Shown in pieces: positions 8,338-15,133 of a stretch of DNA of 21,242 nucleotides. Location of the stretch: positions 1-21,242 of IMG/VR virus record IMGVR_UViG_3300027712_001734; one strand, given 5' to 3'. Made by a program: the position numbers and the translations under genes. The notes below the pieces were generated by a model, which was given only the letters and a program-made list of their open reading frames with translations, made no database searches and was not told where the DNA came from. Origin of the DNA: a virus. Position 1 is the stretch's first letter. Every line of letters starts with the position of its first letter.

Positions 8338-10034
8338 TGACATATAGTATTTTAGCAATTAATCCAGGCCATAATGGATCTGCTGCATTGGTAGTAGATG
8401 GCACCGTTGTTTATTATTCAGAAGAAGAACGTCTGAGTAGGATGAAGTATGATGGTAATCCATTTAGAGCAATGATTCATGTATTGGTTAATCATCAAAT
8501 TGATGAACTAATAATAGGTGGAACAACTGATCAATTATCTCAATTGCCCTGGACTGGCGAAGATGCATACTCTGCTCTTGCGCGAAAGTTTAATCCAAAC
8601 GTTAAAATTACTAAACTTGGTGGATTACATCACTTGGGTCACGCTGCTAATACATTTTATGGATCCGGTTTTGATACTGCCGCAGCGGTCATTGTGGACG
8701 GTGCAGGATCATTTCATCAAGAACAGGTAAATGAAAACTTTGTAGTAGGTGGATTTGAAACTGAAACAATTTATCAATGCTCTTATCCACATGAATTTAA
8801 TGCCGTTTATAAGAGATATTCAAACGATCAATCTGCATACTATGACAATGGTATTCAAGAATTTGATAACAGTGTCACTATTACCAAAGCATACGAGGCA
8901 GTTAGTGACTATTTGGGCTTTGGCTTTATTGAAGCAGGTAAGACCATGGGGCTTGCACCATACGGATCACATGACGAAAATATTCCAGAGTTTTTTGTCA
9001 ACGGAAAAGGCAATAAGAACTTATTGATTCCTCGCTATCCAGCTGGCGCAAATATTGATGAAAATCGTAATCCTTATTTGAAGAGATTTATTGACCCTAA
9101 AGAATGGCATAACGATTTCAATCTTGTACGTGATGTAGATAAAAATCTTGCATTCCACGTTCAAGCAGCAGTTGAAGAACAGATGTATGATCTAATACAA
9201 AAGGCTGTTGATATTACTGGCGAAACAAATATAGTTATTTCTGGCGGTTTTGGCTTAAATTGTGTGGCAAATTACAAGTTTGTTAAACGTTTCCCCAACT
9301 TAACCTTCTATATTGACCCTATTGCGCACGACGGCGGCACTGCTATTGGACTTGCAAGATATGCATGGTTTGTTCATTCTCAAGAAACTATTCCATCTGC
9401 GTTAGACACTGTATATCTAAGTGCACCACCGGATTATAATCAACTAGCAGTAATTAAAAATAATAACCTCAATGCTGAAATTGTTGATGCAACTGCTGCT
9501 GATATTGCACAACTAATTGATCAAGGTAATATTGTTGCATTATTCCAAGGACGTGCAGAAGGTGGTCCACGTGCGTTGGGTAATCGTAGTATCTTGTTTG
9601 ATCCACGTAGAGCAGATGGTAAAGACTTTGTTAATCGTGTCAAACGTCGTGAATGGTTTCGCCCATTTGCAGGATCAGTTATGGAAGAACATGCCAACGA
9701 GTGGTTTGATATGGCAGGTATGCAGTCAAGTCCATTTATGATGTATGCTGTTGATGTTCGTAGTGACAAGGTTCAGCAAATTCCAGCAGTAACTCATGTA
9801 GATAATACTTGCAGAGTTCAAACAGTTAATCCAACACAGAACACTCATTACTACGAATTGATTAGCGAGTTTCAAAAGCTCACAGGTGTTCCTTTGTTAT
9901 TCAATACTAGTTTTAATCTTGCCGGCCAGCCGCTAGTTGAAACAATTTTTGATGCATTGGTTACATTGTTTAATAGTGATATTGAATATTTGTACTTACC
10001 TGATATTGGTCAACTTGTCAAGAAGAATAAATGA
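8337..10034 (+). CDS. O-carbamoyltransferase (NodU/CmcH family)
   Basis: A 565-residue, apparently full-length member of the NodU/CmcH/TobZ family. These enzymes make a carbamoyl-adenylate from carbamoyl phosphate and ATP, then carbamoylate a hydroxyl, usually on a sugar. The start ILAINPGHNGSAALVVDG (5-22) is the family's N-terminal signature. HHLGHA (98-103) supplies the metal-binding histidines and VDGAG (120-124) follows. Later come ISGGFGLNCVANYK (about 299-312) and EGGPRALGNRSIL (about 407-419), the strongest C-terminal signature, then a KRREWFRPFA segment. The gene overlaps the preceding stop by one base and the next start by four (ATGA). A glycan or a modified nucleoside is the likely acceptor; the sequence does not say which. 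Confidence 0.92.
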   Translation: MTYSILAINPGHNGSAALVVDGTVVYYSEEERLSRMKYDGNPFRAMIHVLVNHQIDELIIGGTTDQLSQLPWTGEDAYSALARKFNPNVKITKLGGLHHLGHAANTFYGSGFDTAAAVIVDGAGSFHQEQVNENFVVGGFETETIYQCSYPHEFNAVYKRYSNDQSAYYDNGIQEFDNSVTITKAYEAVSDYLGFGFIEAGKTMGLAPYGSHDENIPEFFVNGKGNKNLLIPRYPAGANIDENRNPYLKRFIDPKEWHNDFNLVRDVDKNLAFHVQAAVEEQMYDLIQKAVDITGETNIVISGGFGLNCVANYKFVKRFPNLTFYIDPIAHDGGTAIGLARYAWFVHSQETIPSALDTVYLSAPPDYNQLAVIKNNNLNAEIVDATAADIAQLIDQGNIVALFQGRAEGGPRALGNRSILFDPRRADGKDFVNRVKRREWFRPFAGSVMEEHANEWFDMAGMQSSPFMMYAVDVRSDKVQQIPAVTHVDNTCRVQTVNPTQNTHYYELISEFQKLTGVPLLFNTSFNLAGQPLVETIFDALVTLFNSDIEYLYLPDIGQLVKKNK

Positions 10035-10903
10035 ACAAAACATACCATTTTATATCTGGATTACCAAGATCGGGCTCAACACTTTTGAGCTCTATCTTGA
10101 AACAAAATCCTAGATTTACATCTGGCATTAGTGATCCTTTGAACTCTTATGCTCATAGTATCATACGTGATACAAATACCGCGGTAGGAATGGATGCCGC
10201 AGTATCTATAGAAAAACGTCGAGAACTTATTAGAGATATGTTTGACAGTTTTTATAAAAATGATAATGAAGTTTGTTTTAATACCAATAGAGGATGGACT
10301 GCTGATACTGCCTTATTAAAAGATCTGTTCCCTAATTTTAAAATGATTGTATGTCTCAGAGATGTACCATGGATATTGGATAGTTTTGAACAACTCAATG
10401 CTAAAAATCCATATACTATCAAGCCATTATACCATCATCAAGAATTGGGTAATGTGCATGATCGTTGTAGAATCCTAATGGGCGAAATGCCTAACTATGG
10501 AGGGTATGTTCATGGTCCATTGATCAATGTCCAACAGAGTATGTTTAGTAACGAAATTGGTCATATTTGTTATGTAGAATATGATAACTTAGTAAGAAAT
10601 CCCGAATCTGTATTGCGTCAAATATATACATTTCTAGGTGAAACATTGTATCAACACGACTTTGACAATGTTGAAGATACTTATGATGAATTTGATCAAC
10701 AGGCCAAAATAATAGGGCTACATACTGTGCGCAAAAAAGTTGAATATCAAGATCGACGTAGTATACTACCTGGGGAATTGTGGGACAAATATAGTCCCAT
10801 GAGTTTTTGGAAACAAAATTTTGATCAAAAGAAACAATTGAATTGGATCAATAGTTCATTACCTGCTAAACGATATATTCCTACCGTAAATAAACAACTA
10901 TAA
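10031..10903 (+). CDS. Sulfotransferase 2 (PAPS-dependent type)
   Basis: A 290-residue predicted sulfotransferase. FISGLPRSGSTLLSS (7-21) is an almost ideal PAPS P-loop, and MIVCLRDVPWILDSFE (105-120) has the R110-D111 and S118 arrangement of the 3'-phosphate-binding motif, more canonical than in the copy at 5143. The N terminus (MNK, then ISGLPRSGS) parallels the first sulfotransferase, so they are likely paralogues that have drifted to different acceptors. It starts within the carbamoyltransferase stop (ATGA) and ends the cassette; its TAA lies inside the strong late promoter of the next unit. No signal peptide or membrane anchor is seen, so sulfation would take place in the cytoplasm, unlike eukaryotic Golgi enzymes. 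Confidence 0.85.
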   Translation: MNKTYHFISGLPRSGSTLLSSILKQNPRFTSGISDPLNSYAHSIIRDTNTAVGMDAAVSIEKRRELIRDMFDSFYKNDNEVCFNTNRGWTADTALLKDLFPNFKMIVCLRDVPWILDSFEQLNAKNPYTIKPLYHHQELGNVHDRCRILMGEMPNYGGYVHGPLINVQQSMFSNEIGHICYVEYDNLVRNPESVLRQIYTFLGETLYQHDFDNVEDTYDEFDQQAKIIGLHTVRKKVEYQDRRSILPGELWDKYSPMSFWKQNFDQKKQLNWINSSLPAKRYIPTVNKQL

Positions 10904-10906
10904 ATA
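10899..10906 (+). promoter_or_regulatory. Late promoter TATAAATA
   Basis: A perfect match to the T4 late consensus, 25 nt before the ATG at 10932, with AAAGGAG six bases ahead of that ATG. It overlaps the stop codon of the second sulfotransferase gene. This is the best promoter in the window. Confidence 0.85.
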
Positions 10907-10931
10907 ATAGGCTATAACAAAGGAGACAACC

Positions 10932-11228
10932 ATGGCAACTATTCTAGATACTCAAGCACTTACTACTGAAATTGTTCTTTCAGAAAGACGTGTAACAACT
11001 GAGTTTGTTATTCGAGAAATTCACGAATCTGTTCGCAACAGATTTGTTCGCGCAGAGGTTGAACTCGGGCCATTCACAACTGAAACTTTTCCAAATGGCC
11101 GTACAGAAACTCGTGGTTCAAGTAACCGTGGAGTAACCGTATGGGAAAATGAAGCATATGATGCAGTACGTGACGTATGGCGCAATGAAGATCTAATAGA
11201 AAAAATTACAGAGATTTTAAACGGATAA
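10932..11228 (+). CDS. Small hypothetical late protein
   Basis: A 98-residue protein that I do not recognise. It is soluble-looking and charged, with no signal peptide, membrane segment or Cys. The first half has ERRVTTEFVIREIHESVRN; the middle has FVRAEVELGPFTTETFPNG followed by a Gly/Ser/Arg-rich turn and GVTVWENEAYDAVRD; a short helix closes it. The gene has the strongest expression signals here (TATAAATA and AAAGGAG), which suggests an abundant late product such as a small virion or assembly protein. Six bases separate it from the APS-kinase-like gene, which presumably shares its transcript. Confidence 0.75.
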   Translation: MATILDTQALTTEIVLSERRVTTEFVIREIHESVRNRFVRAEVELGPFTTETFPNGRTETRGSSNRGVTVWENEAYDAVRDVWRNEDLIEKITEILNG

Positions 11229-11234
11229 TTAAAC

Positions 11235-12092
11235 ATGCAAAAAATCCTAATCATGGGACTACCCGGTGCAGGTAAAACTTATCTTGCAACAGCATTAAAA
11301 AAATATTTAGAATCACACGGAGATCTTTTTAAAGTTAATCCTAGTAGATTGATGAATAACGAAGGTATCCCTTCAAGACAAGATCTATGTGTTCGTGTAG
11401 ATTGGTTCAATGCTGATGAAATTAGAAAGCGTTACAATGATTGGGATTTTAGCCGAGAAGGCCGTATCCGTCAAAGTTTACGTATGGCAGAATTTGCATT
11501 AAGGTCTTCGGGTGATTATGTTATCTGCGACTTTGTTGCACCATTAGTGGAAATGCGTAATAACTTCAAAGCAGATTGGACCATATGGGTAGACACTATT
11601 GAATCTGGTAGGTTTGACGATACCAATAAAGCATTTGTGCCACCTACTGTATATGACTTTAGAATTACTGAACAAGATGCAGAAAAGTGGGCAGAATTTA
11701 TTGGTGATCACATATTGGCAAATCGTCGTCGCCCTGTATTTGATTGGAAGAAAGAAACCGTTGAGCAACTTGGCAGATGGCAACCTTGGCATACAGGACA
11801 TCGTGCATTGTTTGATAGACTGATCCAACGTACTGGACAGGTATGTATTATGATTCGCGACTGCCAAGGATGGCAAGGTAGTAATCCGTTTGCTATTGAC
11901 CAAGTTAAAAACGCTATTAAAAGAGATCTTGATCCGTTGTATCAAGGGCAATATGAAATACTGGTAGTACCTAATATTACACATATAGGGTATGGCCGAG
12001 GTGTAGGATATACTATAGAAGAAGAAAAATTCGACGAATCTATTACAAGTATATCGGGAACTGCTATTAGAAAATCTATGGGATTAAAATAA
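11235..12092 (+). CDS. APS-kinase-like domain fused to HxGH nucleotidyltransferase
   Basis: A 285-residue bifunctional protein. Residues 1-120 look like adenylylsulfate kinase (CysC), which phosphorylates APS to PAPS: P-loop GLPGAGKT (8-15), then WFNADEIRKRYNDWDFS (57-73) in the place of the DGDNIR...LGFS motif, and a VICDFVAP strand (97-103) where CysC has its (T)AFISP loop. A ~25-residue insertion precedes the second motif. Residues 175-285 look like an HxGH nucleotidyltransferase: GRWQPWHTGHRALF (180-193) and ISGTAIRKS (273-281). ATP sulfurylase shares this fold and an ISGT-x-x-R motif, so the protein may mimic a PAPS synthetase; a NadM-like or cytidylyltransferase role is also possible. 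It probably feeds the two nearby sulfotransferases. The first domain could instead be another small-molecule kinase. Confidence 0.78.
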   Translation: MQKILIMGLPGAGKTYLATALKKYLESHGDLFKVNPSRLMNNEGIPSRQDLCVRVDWFNADEIRKRYNDWDFSREGRIRQSLRMAEFALRSSGDYVICDFVAPLVEMRNNFKADWTIWVDTIESGRFDDTNKAFVPPTVYDFRITEQDAEKWAEFIGDHILANRRRPVFDWKKETVEQLGRWQPWHTGHRALFDRLIQRTGQVCIMIRDCQGWQGSNPFAIDQVKNAIKRDLDPLYQGQYEILVVPNITHIGYGRGVGYTIEEEKFDESITSISGTAIRKSMGLK

Positions 12093-12100
12093 AATGGGGA

Positions 12101-12133
12101 AAACTAGATTAACTCCAACAGTAATTCTAGTTT
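12101..12133. terminator. Possible weak bidirectional terminator
   Basis: Bases 12101-12108 (AAACTAGA) pair with 12126-12133 (TCTAGTTT) across a 17-nt loop, at the meeting point of two convergent genes. The stem is AT-rich, the loop long and the T-runs short, and the hairpin overlaps the Nudix stop, so support is weak. Confidence 0.25.
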
Positions 12134-12544
12134 AGTTCGAATTGTTCGATTGCTGACACTATTCTTTACACCTTGATGCAATGGTCTAGGCCAGCAATCA
12201 ATGGCACACCAAGCATATCCACTGTGTTCTCCATTAAGCGTAGGAACAAATTCTCGATCAACTATCAACACATAGGTGTTATATTGGAAGTTTTGATCAT
12301 TACTAGTGAATAGTTCTAATGGTACTATTTTCTTTATGGTAGGTGTCTTACCTACTTCTTCCTGTATTTCTCTAGTCAGGGTATCAAGTGCAGTAACATC
12401 CCCTGGTTCTTTCTTACCACCAACTAGGCCCCAGGTACCAGCAGTTTTGCCCTGTGTGCGTAATAAAAACAAAAATCTCCCAGTGTCGCGAGACAGAAAT
12501 AATCCACCACTGCAAATTACTGTGTTTAAAGAATTAGACGCCAT
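12104..12544 (-). CDS. Nudix hydrolase
   Basis: A 146-residue Nudix-fold protein, expected to hydrolyse a nucleoside diphosphate linked to another group (such as a nucleotide sugar, dinucleotide or damaged NTP). The Nudix box runs at about 42-66: GGKKEPGD, then TREIQEEVGK with the essential REXXEE core intact (R58, E59, E62, E63). The spacing before that core has one more residue than usual and Asp replaces the common Glu of the GE pair. The leading strand (FLFLLRTQGKTAGTWGLVGG) is typical. It overlaps the gp15-like gene by 19 bases and is last in the minus-strand operon. Its place among virion genes is odd. A role in managing nucleotide sugars or PAPS by-products would fit, but that is a guess. 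Confidence 0.85.
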   Translation of the reverse strand: MASNSLNTVICSGGLFLSRDTGRFLFLLRTQGKTAGTWGLVGGKKEPGDVTALDTLTREIQEEVGKTPTIKKIVPLELFTSNDQNFQYNTYVLIVDREFVPTLNGEHSGYAWCAIDCWPRPLHQGVKNSVSNRTIRTKLELLLELI

Positions 12545-13923
12545 AAGCCTTTATCGTAGATACCTTCAAAACTTTTACTCCAGGTATTATTACTCCACTT
12601 GTATTGTATACCTGTATATGAATTAGTTATATAAGTTGTCTCTGTAGCATCAGAAGAAACGAAAACAGTAACCCAAGCAGACCCGTCCCACTCAATAATA
12701 TCATTGGCATAGGCCAATGGGTCTGTGCCATCAGTATTTTTCCAAGCATCCGGACCATCATAACCAGGTCTAGCATATTGATTATTAATATTGATATTTT
12801 CTAATATTAGATACCTAGTTCCTGTACGAGCCGTGCCTGGGTTATATGTTTCAGGATTTATAATAGCATCAACAGTTCCTCTTCCTTCAATAATGGTATT
12901 GGCAGGTACAGTATCTGCATCTATATTCAACATCATACGATTCTCATCATCGGGATCCATGCTAATGTAGGCAACAATTTCGTTGCCATCAGACTTCATT
13001 AGGCGCAATTGGCTTAGGCCAGCACGAAATTGTCCAGGATACATATCTAATATTCTTAACCAAGAAGTGGAGGTTTGCGGTACGCTTATATTAACTACAT
13101 TTTCAACAACAGTATTGGGCATTAGTGTTGCCACATTGTTCAATACCAATAAATCAAAGTTTCCTGGAGTAAGTATGGTTTTGAGAACATCAGACCCTAA
13201 ACTAGTCAAAACCATTTCAGGATTGGATAAATCGCTAGAGATTGTGCCTTGTGCAGTGGTAAATGCTGATGTGATAATTTTGGTAATGATACCCAATTGT
13301 TTGACCTTGGCAGGCGCAGTGATCCAAACATGTGCTTCAAAGGTCATATTTAAAATATCAATATCCTGCTCAAGACCCTGTGGCACTTGACGACTACTCC
13401 ATGTATTGGTCATGAGAGTCAATACACTGATACTGGTCCAGTCTATGTAGTTGTCTGTGGTTTGTAGTTCTAAACTGGGTGTAAACAATACTGCTAACTG
13501 TTCAAATATTTGAAGTTTTTGATCTATATTTGTTGTCCATATATCAGCTGCAAAGGTAGCAAGATATGGCGTGGGCATTATACGCTCAACGGTATAATTA
13601 GAACCTTGCGTGTTCAGGTATGTATTATCAGCTGAATCTACTGCTCGTTCTCTAATATTGACCTTGCTGATAAAAGTAGGATCTTGCATACGAGCACGAT
13701 CAAACTGTAGATCTTTAATATAGCAAGCAATGAATGGTGCGCTGGCAATGGTGTTTTCACTATTCTTCTTTAGTATTGCGCCCACTTGTCTATTCATGTC
13801 ACCAAATCGAACTGGAATTTGTGTCAATTGGCCCTTGGCATCTTTATAACTAAAGTTGCTCATGATACGCATGAATTGTGTCAAGTATCTCTTTACTTGC
13901 CCGTCATAAAAGTGATCTGACAT
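12526..13923 (-). CDS. Tail completion / sheath stabiliser protein, gp15-like, with extra C-terminal domain
   Basis: The first ~230 of 465 residues fit the T4 gp15 family, which caps the tail tube and sheath and joins tail to neck: HFYDGQVKRYLTQFMRIMSNF (4-24), GQLTQIPVRFGDMNR, MPTPYLATFAADIWTTNIDQ, and a LEQDIDILNMTFEAHVWI strand. T4 gp15 has 272 residues, so this protein is almost 200 longer. The extension ends in two W-containing hairpin motifs (IIEWDGSAW at about 409-417 and GIQYKWSNNTW at about 438-448). The start is one base after the gp14-like stop, implying coupling. Identification rests on sequence pattern and on its gp14-like neighbour. Confidence 0.78.
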   Translation of the reverse strand: MSDHFYDGQVKRYLTQFMRIMSNFSYKDAKGQLTQIPVRFGDMNRQVGAILKKNSENTIASAPFIACYIKDLQFDRARMQDPTFISKVNIRERAVDSADNTYLNTQGSNYTVERIMPTPYLATFAADIWTTNIDQKLQIFEQLAVLFTPSLELQTTDNYIDWTSISVLTLMTNTWSSRQVPQGLEQDIDILNMTFEAHVWITAPAKVKQLGIITKIITSAFTTAQGTISSDLSNPEMVLTSLGSDVLKTILTPGNFDLLVLNNVATLMPNTVVENVVNISVPQTSTSWLRILDMYPGQFRAGLSQLRLMKSDGNEIVAYISMDPDDENRMMLNIDADTVPANTIIEGRGTVDAIINPETYNPGTARTGTRYLILENININNQYARPGYDGPDAWKNTDGTDPLAYANDIIEWDGSAWVTVFVSSDATETTYITNSYTGIQYKWSNNTWSKSFEGIYDKGLWRLIL

Positions 13924-13924
13924 A

Positions 13925-15091
13925 TTAATTATCCGCAGTAGGTTTTAAGGCTTTACTCAGGGCCTGGCGCTCTTGTACAACCTTGCCTGCAATGGTTGCA
14001 GTGTTTGTATTATTAATGAAACTGGTCTTCTGTGTTTGTTGTATAGGTTTGCCAGCATTAACTCCACTGGCTACATTTTCAGCGCCAAAGTTATTTAATG
14101 TCATGCGTACATTGTCTTCAAATTTGATCCAATGCGCACCATCATATCTAAACAATCTATTAGGCAGATAATCTGTTCTAAGATAAAACTCACCTTCTAC
14201 GGGCATACTGGGAAAACTGATACCAGAACTATAGGGAGCACCATTTGGTGGAACCCCATTTCCAGACATGTAGCCTACATATAGGTCTTGACTGGGAGTT
14301 TGCAATACCAAATGTGCATCTGATAAAGTTAGATCAATTAATCCCGTACTAGTTGATATAGGTAATACAAACAAGTTGGTGGTATCAAAACCACTTGCAG
14401 GTGTATCATGATCGGCCTGCGCAATAATTTGATTGTTGATATCTATGCTCTTTTGATAGGTACTTAGTAAATCTCTTAAACTACTACCATCCTCGGCACC
14501 AGCATCACTATCTAGTATTTCTTTAAATTCTTGACTATCAACCAGTGGTACACATTTGGCACGCAACAAGTGTGGATACCATGTTTGACTATAACCTGAA
14601 GCAGGCCTGGTAACATCTTGAACCACATAGAATCGTTTCAATGCAACTAGGCTATCATCCAATGCGTATTCGTCTTTCATGTGCGGCAATTCAATTACAT
14701 CACCGGACATGAGTTTTCTAGATAAAGTATCTACGGTATTTTTAAGATGGAATGTGATAAAAATATTGTCGTTTTGTAAAAATAAACCAAACTGACTCAA
14801 ATTAAAATCTATATCTTGCATGGTATAAATTCCACGCATGACATATACATCCGGAGCATAATGACGATCACGATTTTCCATGAAGATTAAATCTTGAATG
14901 CCTAATTCTGGGATGGGATTGTTATTCACTGGTAATCCCGGCGTGCTAGTACCTGCCGCAGGATCTACTGGACCCATGTATCTATGCACATAGACATCAA
15001 CTCCGCCAATTTGAAATTGCTGATCTATAGCCCTATCTAAAAAGCGAAAGTCATTGCCCTTTTCTGGGCGATAAAGTGATAATCGTGGAAT
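13925..15091 (-). CDS. Neck protein, gp14-like, probable ATT start
   Basis: A 388-residue neck protein like T4 gp14, which helps form the collar where head joins tail. Family-like stretches include GVDVYVHRYMGP, RKLMSGDVIELPHMKDEYAL, and KRFYVVQDVTRPASGYS followed by TWYPHLLRAKCVPLVDSQEF. The first GTG (14989) would cut off 34 well-formed residues (PRLSLYRPEKGNDFRFLDRA and on). That extension has no ATG, GTG or TTG before a stop, but an ATT at 15091-15089 sits seven bases after a clean AGGAG (15103-15099) and 21 nt after CATAAATA. I therefore place the start at ATT. A W-containing hairpin lies at residues 297-321. It heads the minus-strand operon with gp15-like and Nudix genes. Confidence 0.78.
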   Translation of the reverse strand: MPRLSLYRPEKGNDFRFLDRAIDQQFQIGGVDVYVHRYMGPVDPAAGTSTPGLPVNNNPIPELGIQDLIFMENRDRHYAPDVYVMRGIYTMQDIDFNLSQFGLFLQNDNIFITFHLKNTVDTLSRKLMSGDVIELPHMKDEYALDDSLVALKRFYVVQDVTRPASGYSQTWYPHLLRAKCVPLVDSQEFKEILDSDAGAEDGSSLRDLLSTYQKSIDINNQIIAQADHDTPASGFDTTNLFVLPISTSTGLIDLTLSDAHLVLQTPSQDLYVGYMSGNGVPPNGAPYSSGISFPSMPVEGEFYLRTDYLPNRLFRYDGAHWIKFEDNVRMTLNNFGAENVASGVNAGKPIQQTQKTSFINNTNTATIAGKVVQERQALSKALKPTADN

Positions 15092-15098
15092 TTTAATT

Positions 15099-15103
15099 CT
15101 CCT
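15099..15103 (-). promoter_or_regulatory. Ribosome binding site AGGAG deciding the ATT start
   Basis: AGGAG on the minus strand, followed by a seven-base spacer and ATT. There is no other well-placed start codon in any frame just downstream, so the site supports initiation at 15091. Confidence 0.65.
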
Positions 15104-15112
15104 GTCTATATG

Positions 15113-15120
15113 TATTTATG
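15113..15120 (-). promoter_or_regulatory. Late promoter CATAAATA for the gp14-gp15-Nudix operon
   Basis: Minus-strand CATAAATA, one base off TATAAATA, 21 nt before the proposed ATT start. It lies back to back with a plus-strand box at 15121-15128. Confidence 0.7.
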
Positions 15121-15128
15121 GCTAAATA
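15121..15128 (+). promoter_or_regulatory. Late-type promoter box GCTAAATA before the gp13-like gene
   Basis: Identical to the box ahead of the tail sheath gene (17973-17980). In T4 the start site lies about six bases after the box, which here is the A of the ATG at 15134, so the mRNA could be leaderless. Confidence 0.5.
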
Positions 15129-15133
15129 TCAGT

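Noticed and set aside
11544-11984. Minus-strand 146-codon frame opposite the APS-kinase-like gene
   Set aside because: The plus frame has recognisable P-loop and HxGH motifs throughout; the antisense frame has none.
3516-12092. The cassette as host O-antigen genes, implying a prophage or bacterial contig
   Set aside because: It is flanked by phage fibre and neck genes, carries phage-type late promoters, and no bacterial housekeeping gene is present.
14989-14991. GTG at 14989 as start of the gp14-like gene
   Set aside because: It lacks a ribosome site and would discard 34 well-formed residues preceded by a good AGGAG and late promoter.
15110-15133. ATG at 15110 as start of the gp13-like gene
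   Set aside because: The extra codons lie on the two promoter boxes and add a hydrophobic octapeptide unlike the rest; not fully excluded.
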